NCBI GenBank assembly: GCA_046349395.1
Contig: JAXMCK010000007.1
Span: 248,001-312,000, forward strand
DNA: 64,000 nucleotides
Origin: JAXMCK01 sp046349395
Lineage (GTDB): Bacteria; Pseudomonadota; Alphaproteobacteria; Geminicoccales; Geminicoccaceae
Direction of reading: 5' to 3'
This document shows, piece after piece, positions 8,422 to 15,502 of this stretch (the first letter of the stretch is position 1; every line of letters starts with the position of its first letter). A program made the translations under genes and the position numbers. The notes under the pieces were generated by a model that saw only the letters and a list, made by a program, of their open reading frames with translations, was not told where the DNA came from and did no database searches.

Positions 8422-8751
8422 ATGAATTCCGCCGCTCCCATCGACTCCGTCATGCGCGCCCTCGCCGATCCGACGCGTCGCGCCGTGTTCGAGCGGATCG
8501 TCGGTACCGACGAGATCACCGTGGTCGAACTGACCCGCGGCAGCGGCGTCACCCAGGGTGCCATCTCGCAGCACCTGAAGTCCCTGAAGCAGGCCGGCCT
8601 CGTCGCCGAGCGCGCGCAGGGGCGCAACGTCTACTACCGCGCCGAGCCCGAGGGCCTGGCCCCGCTCGTCGACTGGATGAGCCATTACGGCGTCTTCTGG
8701 CGCGAGCGCTTCGATCGGCTCCGAACCCTCCTGAAGGATATCGATCCATGA
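8422..8751 (+). CDS. ArsR-family winged-helix regulator
   Basis: A 109-residue repressor of the ArsR/SmtB fold: RALADPTRRAVFERIVG, then the recognition region GVTQGAISQHLKSLKQAGLV and the wing AQGRNVYYRAEPEGL. No metal-binding CxC is present, matching the non-metal subgroup that pairs with SRPBCC (AHSA1) proteins. The ATG at 8422 has no Shine-Dalgarno and lies about seven bases after the predicted -10, so the mRNA may be leaderless. Its stop overlaps the next gene (ATGA). It probably represses this operon through the palindromes just upstream. Confidence 0.9.
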   Translation: MNSAAPIDSVMRALADPTRRAVFERIVGTDEITVVELTRGSGVTQGAISQHLKSLKQAGLVAERAQGRNVYYRAEPEGLAPLVDWMSHYGVFWRERFDRLRTLLKDIDP

Positions 8752-9212
8752 CCGAGGCCGCCCTCATGGCCGACACGCGGGAGATCGTCGTCGACGAGAT
8801 CTTCCCGCACGCGCCGGAGACGATCTGGAAGACGCTGACCACCGGCGATCTGATCGGCCGCTGGCTGATGCAGCCCACCGGGTTCGAGCCGGTGCCGGGC
8901 ACGCGTTTCACCTTCCAGACCAAAGCCGGCGGCGCCTGGGACGGTGTCATCCACTGCGAGGTCCTGGAGGTGAAGCCGAACCAGCGCCTCGTCTACGCCT
9001 GGAGAGGCGGGCACGAAGCCAATGTCGGCTATGGTGCGAAGCTCGACACCACCGTCACCTGGACCCTGACCCGGGTCGATACGGGCACCCGCCTCCGCCT
9101 CGTGCATGCCGGGTTCGTGACGCCGAAGAACGACTCGGCGCTGAAGACCATGGGCGAGGGCTGGAAGAAGGTCGTGAAGACCATTGGCACCATCGCCGGC
9201 GAGGAGGACTGA
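8748..9212 (+). CDS. SRPBCC (AHSA1/START-like) domain protein
   Basis: A 154-residue soluble protein of the AHSA1-type SRPBCC superfamily: VDEIFPHAPETIWKTLTTGDLIGRWLM at the N-terminus, LEVKPNQRLVYAWRGG and TTVTWTLTRVDTGTRLRLVHAGF in the middle, and a C-terminal helix GEGWKKVVKTIGTIAG. Such proteins form a hydrophobic cavity for small ligands; no reaction can be assigned. It is translationally coupled to arsR (ATGA) and followed one base later by a GFA-family gene. The ArsR-SRPBCC pair is common in proteobacteria and actinobacteria, and the SRPBCC member may be the effector-handling partner (inference). Confidence 0.87.
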   Translation: MTEAALMADTREIVVDEIFPHAPETIWKTLTTGDLIGRWLMQPTGFEPVPGTRFTFQTKAGGAWDGVIHCEVLEVKPNQRLVYAWRGGHEANVGYGAKLDTTVTWTLTRVDTGTRLRLVHAGFVTPKNDSALKTMGEGWKKVVKTIGTIAGEED

Positions 9213-9213
9213 G

Positions 9214-9624
9214 ATGAGCGAGCCTTACACCGGCGGCTGCGCCTGCGGTGCCGTCCGCTACGTCATCTCGGGCGAGCCGCTCGTGGCCGTCGACTGCCAG
9301 TGCCGTGACTGCCAGCACGAGAGCGGCACCGGCCACGCCTCGCACCTGGCCTTCGCCCGCGACAGCACCCGCATCGAGGGCGAGGCCGCACACTGGGACA
9401 TGGTCGGCGACAGCGGCAACGTGAAGACCCGCGGCTTCTGCCCCACCTGCGGCTCGCCGGTCTACATGACCTTCGCCGCGAGGCCCGACCTGATCACCGT
9501 GCGCGCCGCCAGCCTCGACGATCCGTCCCGCTACGCGCCCCAGATCGTGACCTACGCCATCAGCGGCCATGCCTGGGATCATCTCGATCCGGCCCTGCCG
9601 AAGTTCGACCGGATGCCGGGCTAG
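9214..9624 (+). CDS. GFA-family zinc-binding protein (glutathione-dependent formaldehyde-activating fold)
   Basis: A 136-residue CENP-V/GFA domain protein. Zinc ligands are visible as C9 and C11 (GGCACGAVRY), C28, C30 and C33 (DCQCRDC) and C76 and C79 (GFCPTCGSPVY). Family members bind Zn and some bind glutathione, but most are uncharacterised. The start ATG 9214 follows GGAGG and lies one base after the stop of the SRPBCC gene, so it is the third gene of the arsR operon. A hairpin follows at 9643. Confidence 0.87.
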   Translation: MSEPYTGGCACGAVRYVISGEPLVAVDCQCRDCQHESGTGHASHLAFARDSTRIEGEAAHWDMVGDSGNVKTRGFCPTCGSPVYMTFAARPDLITVRAASLDDPSRYAPQIVTYAISGHAWDHLDPALPKFDRMPG

Positions 9625-9642
9625 CGGGCCGAGTTGGAGAAA

Positions 9643-9665
9643 GGACCGCCGACCACGGGCGGTCC
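9643..9665. terminator. Hairpin between convergent genes
   Basis: GGACCGCC (9643-9650) pairs perfectly with GGCGGTCC (9658-9665) around a seven-base loop, midway between the convergent GFA and GYD genes. Read on the minus strand it is followed by TTTC, only a short T run, so it would mainly serve the GYD transcript. No strong T tract on the plus strand. Confidence 0.5.
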
Positions 9666-9680
9666 CTCCCCAGCCGTCGG

Positions 9681-10013
9681 CTACTTGCCGGGTGCTTTGT
9701 AGGCGCCGGACGCCTTGCCGGCCAAGGCGAACACGTTTTTGGCATCCGCCGAGGTGAAGGCCTCGACCGTGACGACGTCGGTCACACCGCCGCCGGTCGC
9801 GGCCCCGATGATCACCGCCGATGCCACGCCGGCGTTCGGCGCCTCGACGATCGTCATCCAGTCCGTCTCGCCCGTCGTCACGTAATAGTTGAGGAGCTTG
9901 GCCCCGGCGGCCTCGGCCAGCTTGGCCACCGCCGGCCCCCTGTCCTGCGGGTTCGCCGCCAGGTTCTTGAGAGCCTCCAGCGAATACCTGCCCCGAGTGA
10001 TATAGATGGGCAT
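9681..10013 (-). CDS. GYD-domain protein
   Basis: A 110-residue soluble protein of the GYD family: starts MPIYITRGRYSLEALKNLAANP, has GAKLLNYYVTTGETDWMTIVEAP in the middle and ends with a flexible GKASGAYKAPGK. GYD proteins have a ferredoxin-like fold and no established function. The start ATG 10013 is chosen because upstream codons in frame are not protein-like. It stands alone between a convergent GFA gene and a same-strand HxlR regulator 94 bases upstream, which could control it. Confidence 0.82.
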   Translation of the reverse strand: MPIYITRGRYSLEALKNLAANPQDRGPAVAKLAEAAGAKLLNYYVTTGETDWMTIVEAPNAGVASAVIIGAATGGGVTDVVTVEAFTSADAKNVFALAGKASGAYKAPGK

Positions 10014-10107
10014 TGCCCCATTCCCCTTCTGGTTATGTTCTGCCGCGGCCCTGCACCGTAGCGACCGTATCCTAATGATTTCCTGCAGAATTCGGAACAG
10101 TAATAAC

Positions 10108-10491
10108 CTACAAGAGCTGTTCTTTTTCGGTCGGCGACGACGTCCCGGGTTCAACGCCCCGTGCTACGCCGTCCCGCTGGGCGGCCCAGGTGAGGAGCGC
10201 GTCGAGCGCCGGACACAGCGCCTGGCCCCAGTCGGTCAGGCAGTACTCGACCTTCGGCGGTACCTGATGGTGGACGATGCGACGGACAATCCCGTCCTGC
10301 TCCATCTGGCGAAGCTGCTGGATCAGCATCTTCTGCGAGATCCCGGGAATCGCGCGCTCCAGATCCGAGAAGCGCCGCACCTGCCCGCCGAAGAGGTGGA
10401 ACAGGATCACGAGCTTCCACCGCCCCTCCAGGAGCTTCAGCGCATTCTCGACGCCTTCTGCTGCGGTTTCCCGCGTGTAGGTGTGGGGCAT
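10108..10491 (-). CDS. HxlR-family winged-helix regulator
   Basis: A 127-residue HxlR-type transcription factor: ENALKLLEGRWKLVILFHLF opens the domain, followed by RRFSDLERAIPGISQKMLIQQLRQMEQDGIVRR (recognition helix) and the wing VPPKVEYCLTDWGQAL. Such proteins sense redox-active or small electrophilic compounds and usually regulate adjacent oxidoreductases; one Cys lies in the wing (EYCLTD). It is divergent from the NTF2-SDR pair, with a palindromic site at 10502-10514 ten bases before its own start. Confidence 0.9.
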   Translation of the reverse strand: MPHTYTRETAAEGVENALKLLEGRWKLVILFHLFGGQVRRFSDLERAIPGISQKMLIQQLRQMEQDGIVRRIVHHQVPPKVEYCLTDWGQALCPALDALLTWAAQRDGVARGVEPGTSSPTEKEQLL

Positions 10492-10501
10492 ACCTATCTG
10501 T

Positions 10502-10514
10502 AAGTACCTTACTT
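10502..10514. promoter_or_regulatory. Candidate HxlR operator
   Basis: AAGTA and TACTT flank a CCT spacer in the space between divergent hxlR-type and NTF2 genes. HxlR regulators usually bind short AT-rich palindromes of this kind in such divergent gaps. Only five-base arms, so the assignment is tentative. Confidence 0.4.
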
Positions 10515-10588
10515 TTCGGTGCGTTCTTGCGTCTTGGGAGGGTTAAGCCACTTTCGTGAGGCCAGCCAGTCCGACCTGGAGATCGGTC

Positions 10589-10915
10589 ATGCCCGTTTCC
10601 CTGCCGAAGCCCATCGCCGACTACTTCGTCCTGGACAGGACCGAGGGTGCTGCGATCGCCGCCTGTTTCACCCCCGACGCCTTGGTGATCGACGAGAAAC
10701 GGACGCACCGCGGACGCCTGGCCATCGCGCGCTGGAAGACCGAGGCGTCGACGACCTACGACTATGTCAGCGAGCCCATGGCCATCGACGATGAGGGTGA
10801 CCGGATCATCGTCACCGCACGTCTCACCGGTAGTTTTCCGGGCAGTCCGGTGGACCTCCGTTACGCTTTCACCCTCGAAGGAAAAGAGATCGCGCGCCTC
10901 GAGATCGCTCCATGA
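10589..10915 (+). CDS. NTF2-like (SnoaL-type) protein
   Basis: A 108-residue small alpha+beta cone protein: PKPIADYFVLDRTEGAAIAACF, DALVIDEKRTHRGRLAIARWK and VTARLTGSFPGSPVDLRYAFTLEGKEIARLEI follow the NTF2/SnoaL pattern. Such proteins act as isomerases, hydratases or small binding partners; no catalytic role can be read here. ATG 10589, preceded by CTGGAG, gives the canonical length. The stop overlaps the SDR start (ATGA), so the two are coupled and probably work on the same substrate under the divergent HxlR regulator. Confidence 0.8.
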   Translation: MPVSLPKPIADYFVLDRTEGAAIAACFTPDALVIDEKRTHRGRLAIARWKTEASTTYDYVSEPMAIDDEGDRIIVTARLTGSFPGSPVDLRYAFTLEGKEIARLEIAP

Positions 10916-11694
10916 GCTTCGATCTCAGCCTGGAGGGCAAGCGGGCCCTGGTGACGAGCGGCACGAAGGGGGTCGGTGCGGCGGTCGTCCAAGCGTTCGT
11001 GGCCGCCGGGGTGCGGGTCGCGGCGACGGCTAGGACCGTGCCAGATAACGGATCGGGGCCGATCCACTACATCGCCGCCGACCTGACGACCGCGCAGGGT
11101 TGTGCCAGCGTCGCCGACGAGGTGCTGCGGGCGTTCGGCGGCATCGACCTCGTCGTTGATGTGCTGGGCGGATCCAGCGCACCGCCGGGCGGCTTCGCGG
11201 CACTGACGGACGAGGAATGGCAGAAGGAGATCGACCGCAATCTCATGCCCGCGGTCCGACTCGACCGCGCGCTGCTGCCGTCGATGCTGGCACAAGGATC
11301 GGGCGTGATCGTCCACGTGACCTCGATCCAGCACCAGCTGCCGCTGCCGGAATCGACGACGGCCTATGCCGCCGCGAAGGCGGCCCTCTCGACCTACAGC
11401 AAGAGCCTGTCGAAGGAAGTGACGCCCAAGGGGATCAGGGTGGTCCGCGTCTCGCCGGGATGGATCGAGACCGACGCCGCGGTGGCCCTCGCCGAGCGCC
11501 TCGCAAGAGAGGCCGGCACCGACTACGAGGGCGGCAAGAAGATCATCATGAAGGCGCTGGGCGGCATTCCGCTCGGCCGACCGACGAAGCCGTCCGAGGT
11601 CGCCGACCTGATCACCTTCCTCGCGTCCCCGCGTGCCGCCGCCATCACCGGCACCGAATACGTCATCGACGGCGGCACCATTCCCACCGCTTGA
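10912..11694 (+). CDS. Short-chain dehydrogenase/reductase
   Basis: A 260-residue NAD(P)-dependent SDR. The cofactor motif TSGTKGVGAAVV sits at residues about 15-26; the active site is YAAAKAALSTYSK with the Ser in HVTSIQ upstream; the C-terminus has ITGTEYVIDGGTIPTA. Substrate unknown. It is the second gene of an HxlR-controlled NTF2-SDR pair, an arrangement found in detoxification or secondary metabolism loci. The N-terminal glycine pattern is TSGTKGVG rather than the more usual TGGxxGIG, still within classical SDR variation. Confidence 0.9.
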   Translation: MSFDLSLEGKRALVTSGTKGVGAAVVQAFVAAGVRVAATARTVPDNGSGPIHYIAADLTTAQGCASVADEVLRAFGGIDLVVDVLGGSSAPPGGFAALTDEEWQKEIDRNLMPAVRLDRALLPSMLAQGSGVIVHVTSIQHQLPLPESTTAYAAAKAALSTYSKSLSKEVTPKGIRVVRVSPGWIETDAAVALAERLAREAGTDYEGGKKIIMKALGGIPLGRPTKPSEVADLITFLASPRAAAITGTEYVIDGGTIPTA

Positions 11695-11883
11695 GCCCTC
11701 CCCGCCACCTCCGACGACACCCATCTCGTCTGGCGCTGTTTCGGCCAGAACGGGGCCGGCGACGCCCCGAGCCGCGGTCCGGCGCTCCGCTCGGCCCAGG
11801 GCCTTGCCTGCCGTTCTGCGGCCGCCTCGCTGCTCTTGTTGGCGCTTCCCCAGAGCGAGCCCGCCTCAGTCAGGCGCCTACGC

Positions 11884-12369
11884 CTAAGGCAGCGCCACGT
11901 CCGTGAGCTTCTTCCAGAACACCACCTTGTCCTCCGCTTCCGCATAGAACTCGCGGATCCGCGCTTCCTCGACGAAGCCGAGACGACGGTACACGGCACG
12001 CGCCCGCTCGAAGGCGGGAAGGCCCGATGTCTCCACCAGGAGGATCCGGGCACCCCGCTCTGCGAGCGTGCGCTCCACATGCCGGGTAAGGCGGGCACCG
12101 ACACCCTGGCCCTGACGGTTCTCCCGGACCGCGATCAGGAACAGGTTCCAGGTACCGTCCGTCATGCGCTCGGGCGCGCAATAGGCGACGGCGCAGGCTA
12201 CCTCACCGTCCATGGCGACGAACCAGAGGTCGTCTGGCGCCGTCCCCGTCAGGAACGGGGCCGTCATGTCGTCCAGCATGTCGGACGGAAACAGGCCCAG
12301 TTCGTCGATGACGGACATCAGGGACGAAAGATGCGCGGCCGTGAGCGGCCGGATGTCGATCGCGTGCAA
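11884..12369 (-). CDS. GNAT-family N-acetyltransferase
   Basis: A 161-residue acetyltransferase with the acetyl-CoA pyrophosphate loop RENRQGQGVGARLTRHVE (motif A) and the later YRRLGFVEEARIREFYAEAEDKVVFWKKL typical of GNAT motif B. The acceptor is unknown. No ATG is available until about residue 18, so a TTG start at 12369 is used. The gene stands alone; the 190 bases towards the SDR gene show nothing else. The 297 bases between it and the divergent cyclase gene hold a hairpin (CCGGCGCT 12404-12411 with AGCGCCGG 12416-12423) and no recognisable gene. Confidence 0.85.
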   Translation of the reverse strand: MHAIDIRPLTAAHLSSLMSVIDELGLFPSDMLDDMTAPFLTGTAPDDLWFVAMDGEVACAVAYCAPERMTDGTWNLFLIAVRENRQGQGVGARLTRHVERTLAERGARILLVETSGLPAFERARAVYRRLGFVEEARIREFYAEAEDKVVFWKKLTDVALP

Positions 12370-12666
12370 TGTCAGGTCTCGCTTGGCGCAAAAGAGGATT
12401 CTGCCGGCGCTCTACAGCGCCGGTTCCGGCAGAGCCTGCGCTCTCGGTCGAGAACGCGCCGAGAATCAGGTGGTACGGGCGAACCCTGACAAACAGCGCC
12501 TCCGTAGGGCCGATGTGCGGAGACGTATCGGCGGCACCCGCTCCGGACAAGCCCGTCGCCGGAAAATCCCGCCCGATGGGCTGCCGCGATACCATGTGGA
12601 TTATGTTATACAGCATGCGCGAGCCGGTCGTGGCGGACCGGGTAATCGCCTGCAGAGGGCACGGGC

Positions 12667-14415
12667 ATGGCGACCGCGCGGGCAGAGCGGCGCTTGGCGG
12701 CGATCCTGGCGGCGGACGTGGTCAACTATTCGACGCTGATGGAGCGCGACGAGGATGGTACTCTCGCCCGGCTGAAGGCGCACCGTAAGGACTTCATCGA
12801 GCCCCTGGTCGACCAGCACCAGGGCCGTATCGTCAAGCTCATGGGCGACGGGGCGCTGGTCGAGTTCGCCAGCGTCGTCGATGCCGTCCGCTGTGCGGTG
12901 CTGGTCCAGCAGGGCATGGCCCTGCGCGAGGCGGAGGTGCCCGACGCGGAGCGCATCCGCTTCCGGATCGGGGTCAATCTCGGCGACGTGGTCCTCGATC
13001 CCGACGGTGACCTCTACGGCGACGGCGTGAACATCGCCGCCCGTCTCGAACAGCTCTGCGATCCTGGTGCCGTGTTCGTCTCCGGCACCGCGTACGACCA
13101 TCTCAGCGGCAAGCTCACCGACGAGATCGAGTATCTCGGCGAGCAGCAGCTGAAGGGGATCGCGCGCCTGCTCCGGGTCTACCGGGTCGCCGCGGGTGCG
13201 ACCGGTCCCGCGCCGGGGCAGACGCCCTCCGGCACGCCCTCCATCGCCGTGCTACCGTTCGAGAACATGAGCGCCGACCCGGGCCAGGCCTTCTTCGCCG
13301 ACGGGATCACCGAGGACCTCACCACCGCCCTCTCGAAGTTCAAGGGCTTTCTCGTCATCTCCCGGACGACGATGTTCACCTACAAGGGGCGGACGGTCGA
13401 CGTCCGCACCGTCGGCCGCGAGCTCGGTGTCCGCTACGTGCTGGAGGGCAGCGTGCGCACGGCCGGCCGGCAGGTCCGGGTGACGGCCCAGCTCATCGAG
13501 GCCGCCACCGGCAATCACCTCTGGGCCGACCGCTACGACCGGCCGCTCGACGACATCTTCGCCATCCAGGACGAGATCACGACGAGCGTGGTCGGATGCA
13601 TCGGGCCGGAGCTGCTGGCCGCCGAGCACGCCCGCGCGGGCCGCAAGACACCGCACAGCCTCGACGCGTGGGAATGCGTCGTCCGCGCCCTGTTCCGCAG
13701 CGCGGAGCTGTCCGAGGAGGGCAGCCGCGAGGCGTTGAGCCTGCTCGACCGGGCGGTCGCCCGCGATCCCAGCTACGCCCAGGCCATCGGAATGCGGGCC
13801 CGGATCGTCGTCTGGCGAGCCTTCCAGGGCTGGGAGGAGATGCCGTCCGCGATCGTGCGGGCGAAGGCCGACATCGATCGCGCCCTGGCCGCCGACAAGG
13901 ACGAGCCATGGGTCTACCTGGCGCAGGGCCTGGTGGGCATCGCGACCCGCGACACCACGCTGGCGGTCGGCGCCCTCGATCGGGCGGTGGCGCTCAACCC
14001 CAATTCCGCCTACGCGCACGGCCAGCTCGGCATAGCACTCGCCAATGGCGGCCGCGCGGACGAGGCCATGGCCTCGATCGACTACGCCGTCCGGCTGAGC
14101 CCGCGCGAGGTCTTCCTCGGCGACTATGACCTCTACTACGCCTTCGCGCACTTCCAGGCTGCCCGCTACGAGATGGGCCTGCAGCACGCCCTGCAGGCGC
14201 ACCGCTGGCGTCCCGGACACACCTACCCGATCGTGATGTCCCTCACCTGTGCCGGCCATCTCGGCGAAACCGAGACGGCAACAGGACTGCTCCAGGAACT
14301 GCGGTCGCTCGTCCCCGGCATCTCGCGGGCCTGGATCGAGTCGACCTCCGGCTTTTGCCGCCCTGAGGATCGTGCCCGGCTCGTCGACGGTCTCGCCCGC
14401 GCCGGGCTGGACTAG
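12667..14415 (+). CDS. Class III adenylate cyclase fused to TolB-like and TPR domains
   Basis: A 582-residue protein in three parts. Residues about 8-175 form a class III cyclase domain with metal-binding D17 and D61 (LAADVVNYS, KLMGDGALVEF), K57 fitting ATP specificity, and the transition-state motif GDGVNIAARLE. Residues about 190-330 resemble the N-terminal domain of TolB-like proteins (SIAVLPFENMSADPGQAFFADGITEDL, YVLEGSVR, LWADRYDR). The rest is TPR-like (AQAIGMRARIVVW, AYAHGQLGIALANGGRADEA). No membrane span or signal peptide is seen, so it is cytoplasmic. All catalytic positions appear intact. It ends just before two intergenic palindromes. Confidence 0.88.
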   Translation: MATARAERRLAAILAADVVNYSTLMERDEDGTLARLKAHRKDFIEPLVDQHQGRIVKLMGDGALVEFASVVDAVRCAVLVQQGMALREAEVPDAERIRFRIGVNLGDVVLDPDGDLYGDGVNIAARLEQLCDPGAVFVSGTAYDHLSGKLTDEIEYLGEQQLKGIARLLRVYRVAAGATGPAPGQTPSGTPSIAVLPFENMSADPGQAFFADGITEDLTTALSKFKGFLVISRTTMFTYKGRTVDVRTVGRELGVRYVLEGSVRTAGRQVRVTAQLIEAATGNHLWADRYDRPLDDIFAIQDEITTSVVGCIGPELLAAEHARAGRKTPHSLDAWECVVRALFRSAELSEEGSREALSLLDRAVARDPSYAQAIGMRARIVVWRAFQGWEEMPSAIVRAKADIDRALAADKDEPWVYLAQGLVGIATRDTTLAVGALDRAVALNPNSAYAHGQLGIALANGGRADEAMASIDYAVRLSPREVFLGDYDLYYAFAHFQAARYEMGLQHALQAHRWRPGHTYPIVMSLTCAGHLGETETATGLLQELRSLVPGISRAWIESTSGFCRPEDRARLVDGLARAGLD

Positions 14416-14442
14416 AGCGTTTCCGCGCGGAGCGGAAACGCT
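14416..14442. repeat. Intergenic palindrome 1
   Basis: AGCGTTTCCGC and GCGGAAACGCT form a perfect 11-base stem with a five-base loop, one base after the cyclase stop. Palindromes of this appearance (AGCGTTTCC...GGAAACGCT) are common dispersed elements in alphaproteobacterial intergenic regions. It may also work as a terminator, although no T tract follows. Confidence 0.6.
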
Positions 14443-14484
14443 GGCCTCAAGTAGGGCGAAGGCCGGTAGGCATTCGGGAATCTG

Positions 14485-14513
14485 GACCGTGTTCGGTCCT
14501 TCCGAACACGGTC
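14485..14513. repeat. Intergenic palindrome 2
   Basis: GACCGTGTTCGG and CCGAACACGGTC form a perfect 12-base stem with loop TCCTT, 42 bases after the first palindrome and touching the stop codon of the convergent cytochrome gene. The two palindromes have different sequence, so they are not a simple tandem repeat. Likely a dispersed repeat or bidirectional terminator. Confidence 0.6.
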
Positions 14514-14944
14514 TAGCGCGCATTGCCCTCGAAGTGGCAGGCACGGCAACTGCGCACCGGCCCGTGCGCCTTGCCCTCGGCCGCCTTCTCGACGTGACAG
14601 TCGCGGCAGAAGCGGTGGAATCGCGGCTCGATGCCGAGCACGAGGTCTTTCCGCGCCGGATTGCGATGACAGAGCACGCAGAGCTCCATGCCGGTACCGT
14701 CCAGATAGTTGTGGTGGCATTCCACGCAGCGGACCGTCAGGTGCTTGTCGTGCGGGAAGTCGAGGGGCAGCCGGTCGGCCCGGCGGAGCGGCGCCCGGTC
14801 GAGCCAGGTCGCGGCGAGCGGCATGGCGAGCACGAGGAGTGCCGCGATCGCGGCCGGTCGGAGGAGCGATCCCGTCAGGCTCGTGGCACCCGCACGAAGC
14901 GCCGGCCCACCGCGATGACGGCGGTGGCACTCAGGATCGCCCAT
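14513..14944 (-). CDS. Membrane-anchored tetraheme cytochrome c (cytochrome c3-like)
   Basis: Up to 143 residues. After a hydrophobic segment (about 28-47) that would anchor the protein, four CxxCH heme sites follow: C73-H77, C89-H93, C113-H117 and C133-H137, with further His (H65, H68, H78, H110) as distal ligands. This suits a periplasmic multiheme electron carrier. The start is uncertain: ATG 14944 overlaps the upstream ferric-reductase-like gene by 70 bases, while a CTG at 14878 would overlap its stop as CTGA. Transcribed after the membrane gene, with which it probably forms an electron conduit. Confidence 0.8.
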   Translation of the reverse strand: MGDPECHRRHRGGPALRAGATSLTGSLLRPAAIAALLVLAMPLAATWLDRAPLRRADRLPLDFPHDKHLTVRCVECHHNYLDGTGMELCVLCHRNPARKDLVLGIEPRFHRFCRDCHVEKAAEGKAHGPVRSCRACHFEGNAR

Positions 14945-15492
14945 GCCCAGCCCCCGATCGGTCCGGCCGGAACGCCGTCGCTGCCCAGAACGTGAGCCGC
15001 TGTGAGCACGACGACGACGAAAGCCACCCAGAGATGGTCGCCGCGGAAGCGGTCGTAGTGAAGATAGAGCCGATGCCGGATCCCGTGCTCCGCCGGCAAG
15101 GTCGCCAGCAGCATCAGAACGACGGCCAGCAGACCCGCCAATATGTAGATCGGTCCGGTCGGCAGCCAGTATTCGAAGCTCACCGGCTCCAGCACCAGCG
15201 TGATCAGGGCGTGGGCGACCACCAGCACGAGGGCCGCATAGCCCAGGACGCGATGGGTCCGCAGGACCATCGGCGCCGGCCCGCGGCCGACACGGTGCCG
15301 AACCGGTGCCGCGAACAGCAGGAGGAGGACGAAGAAGGCGAGATAGCCGACGACGTCGCCGATCCAGAGCCCCGGACCCAGCGGCGGCAGGCGCCAGCCC
15401 CGCAGCGAGGAAGCGAACAGAATGACGAGCCCGGCAAGGCAGGCGCCCGCGGCTGCGCGGATCCCGAACCGACGGGGATGTGCTCCCGTCAT
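14875..15492 (-). CDS. Ferric-reductase-like transmembrane b-heme protein
   Basis: A 205-residue integral membrane protein with about six hydrophobic helices. Paired histidines in two helices (RTHRVLGYAALVLVVAHAL and RGDHLWVAFVVVVLTAAHVLG) match the two-heme core of the ferric reductase/NOX/MsrQ superfamily. No flavin or NAD domain is attached, so electrons must come from, or go to, another protein; the adjoining tetraheme cytochrome c is the obvious partner. ATG 15492 is chosen, ten bases after the gshA stop on the same strand. Confidence 0.78.
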   Translation of the reverse strand: MTGAHPRRFGIRAAAGACLAGLVILFASSLRGWRLPPLGPGLWIGDVVGYLAFFVLLLLFAAPVRHRVGRGPAPMVLRTHRVLGYAALVLVVAHALITLVLEPVSFEYWLPTGPIYILAGLLAVVLMLLATLPAEHGIRHRLYLHYDRFRGDHLWVAFVVVVLTAAHVLGSDGVPAGPIGGWAWAILSATAVIAVGRRFVRVPRA

Positions 15493-15502
15493 CGCCCTCG
15501 CG

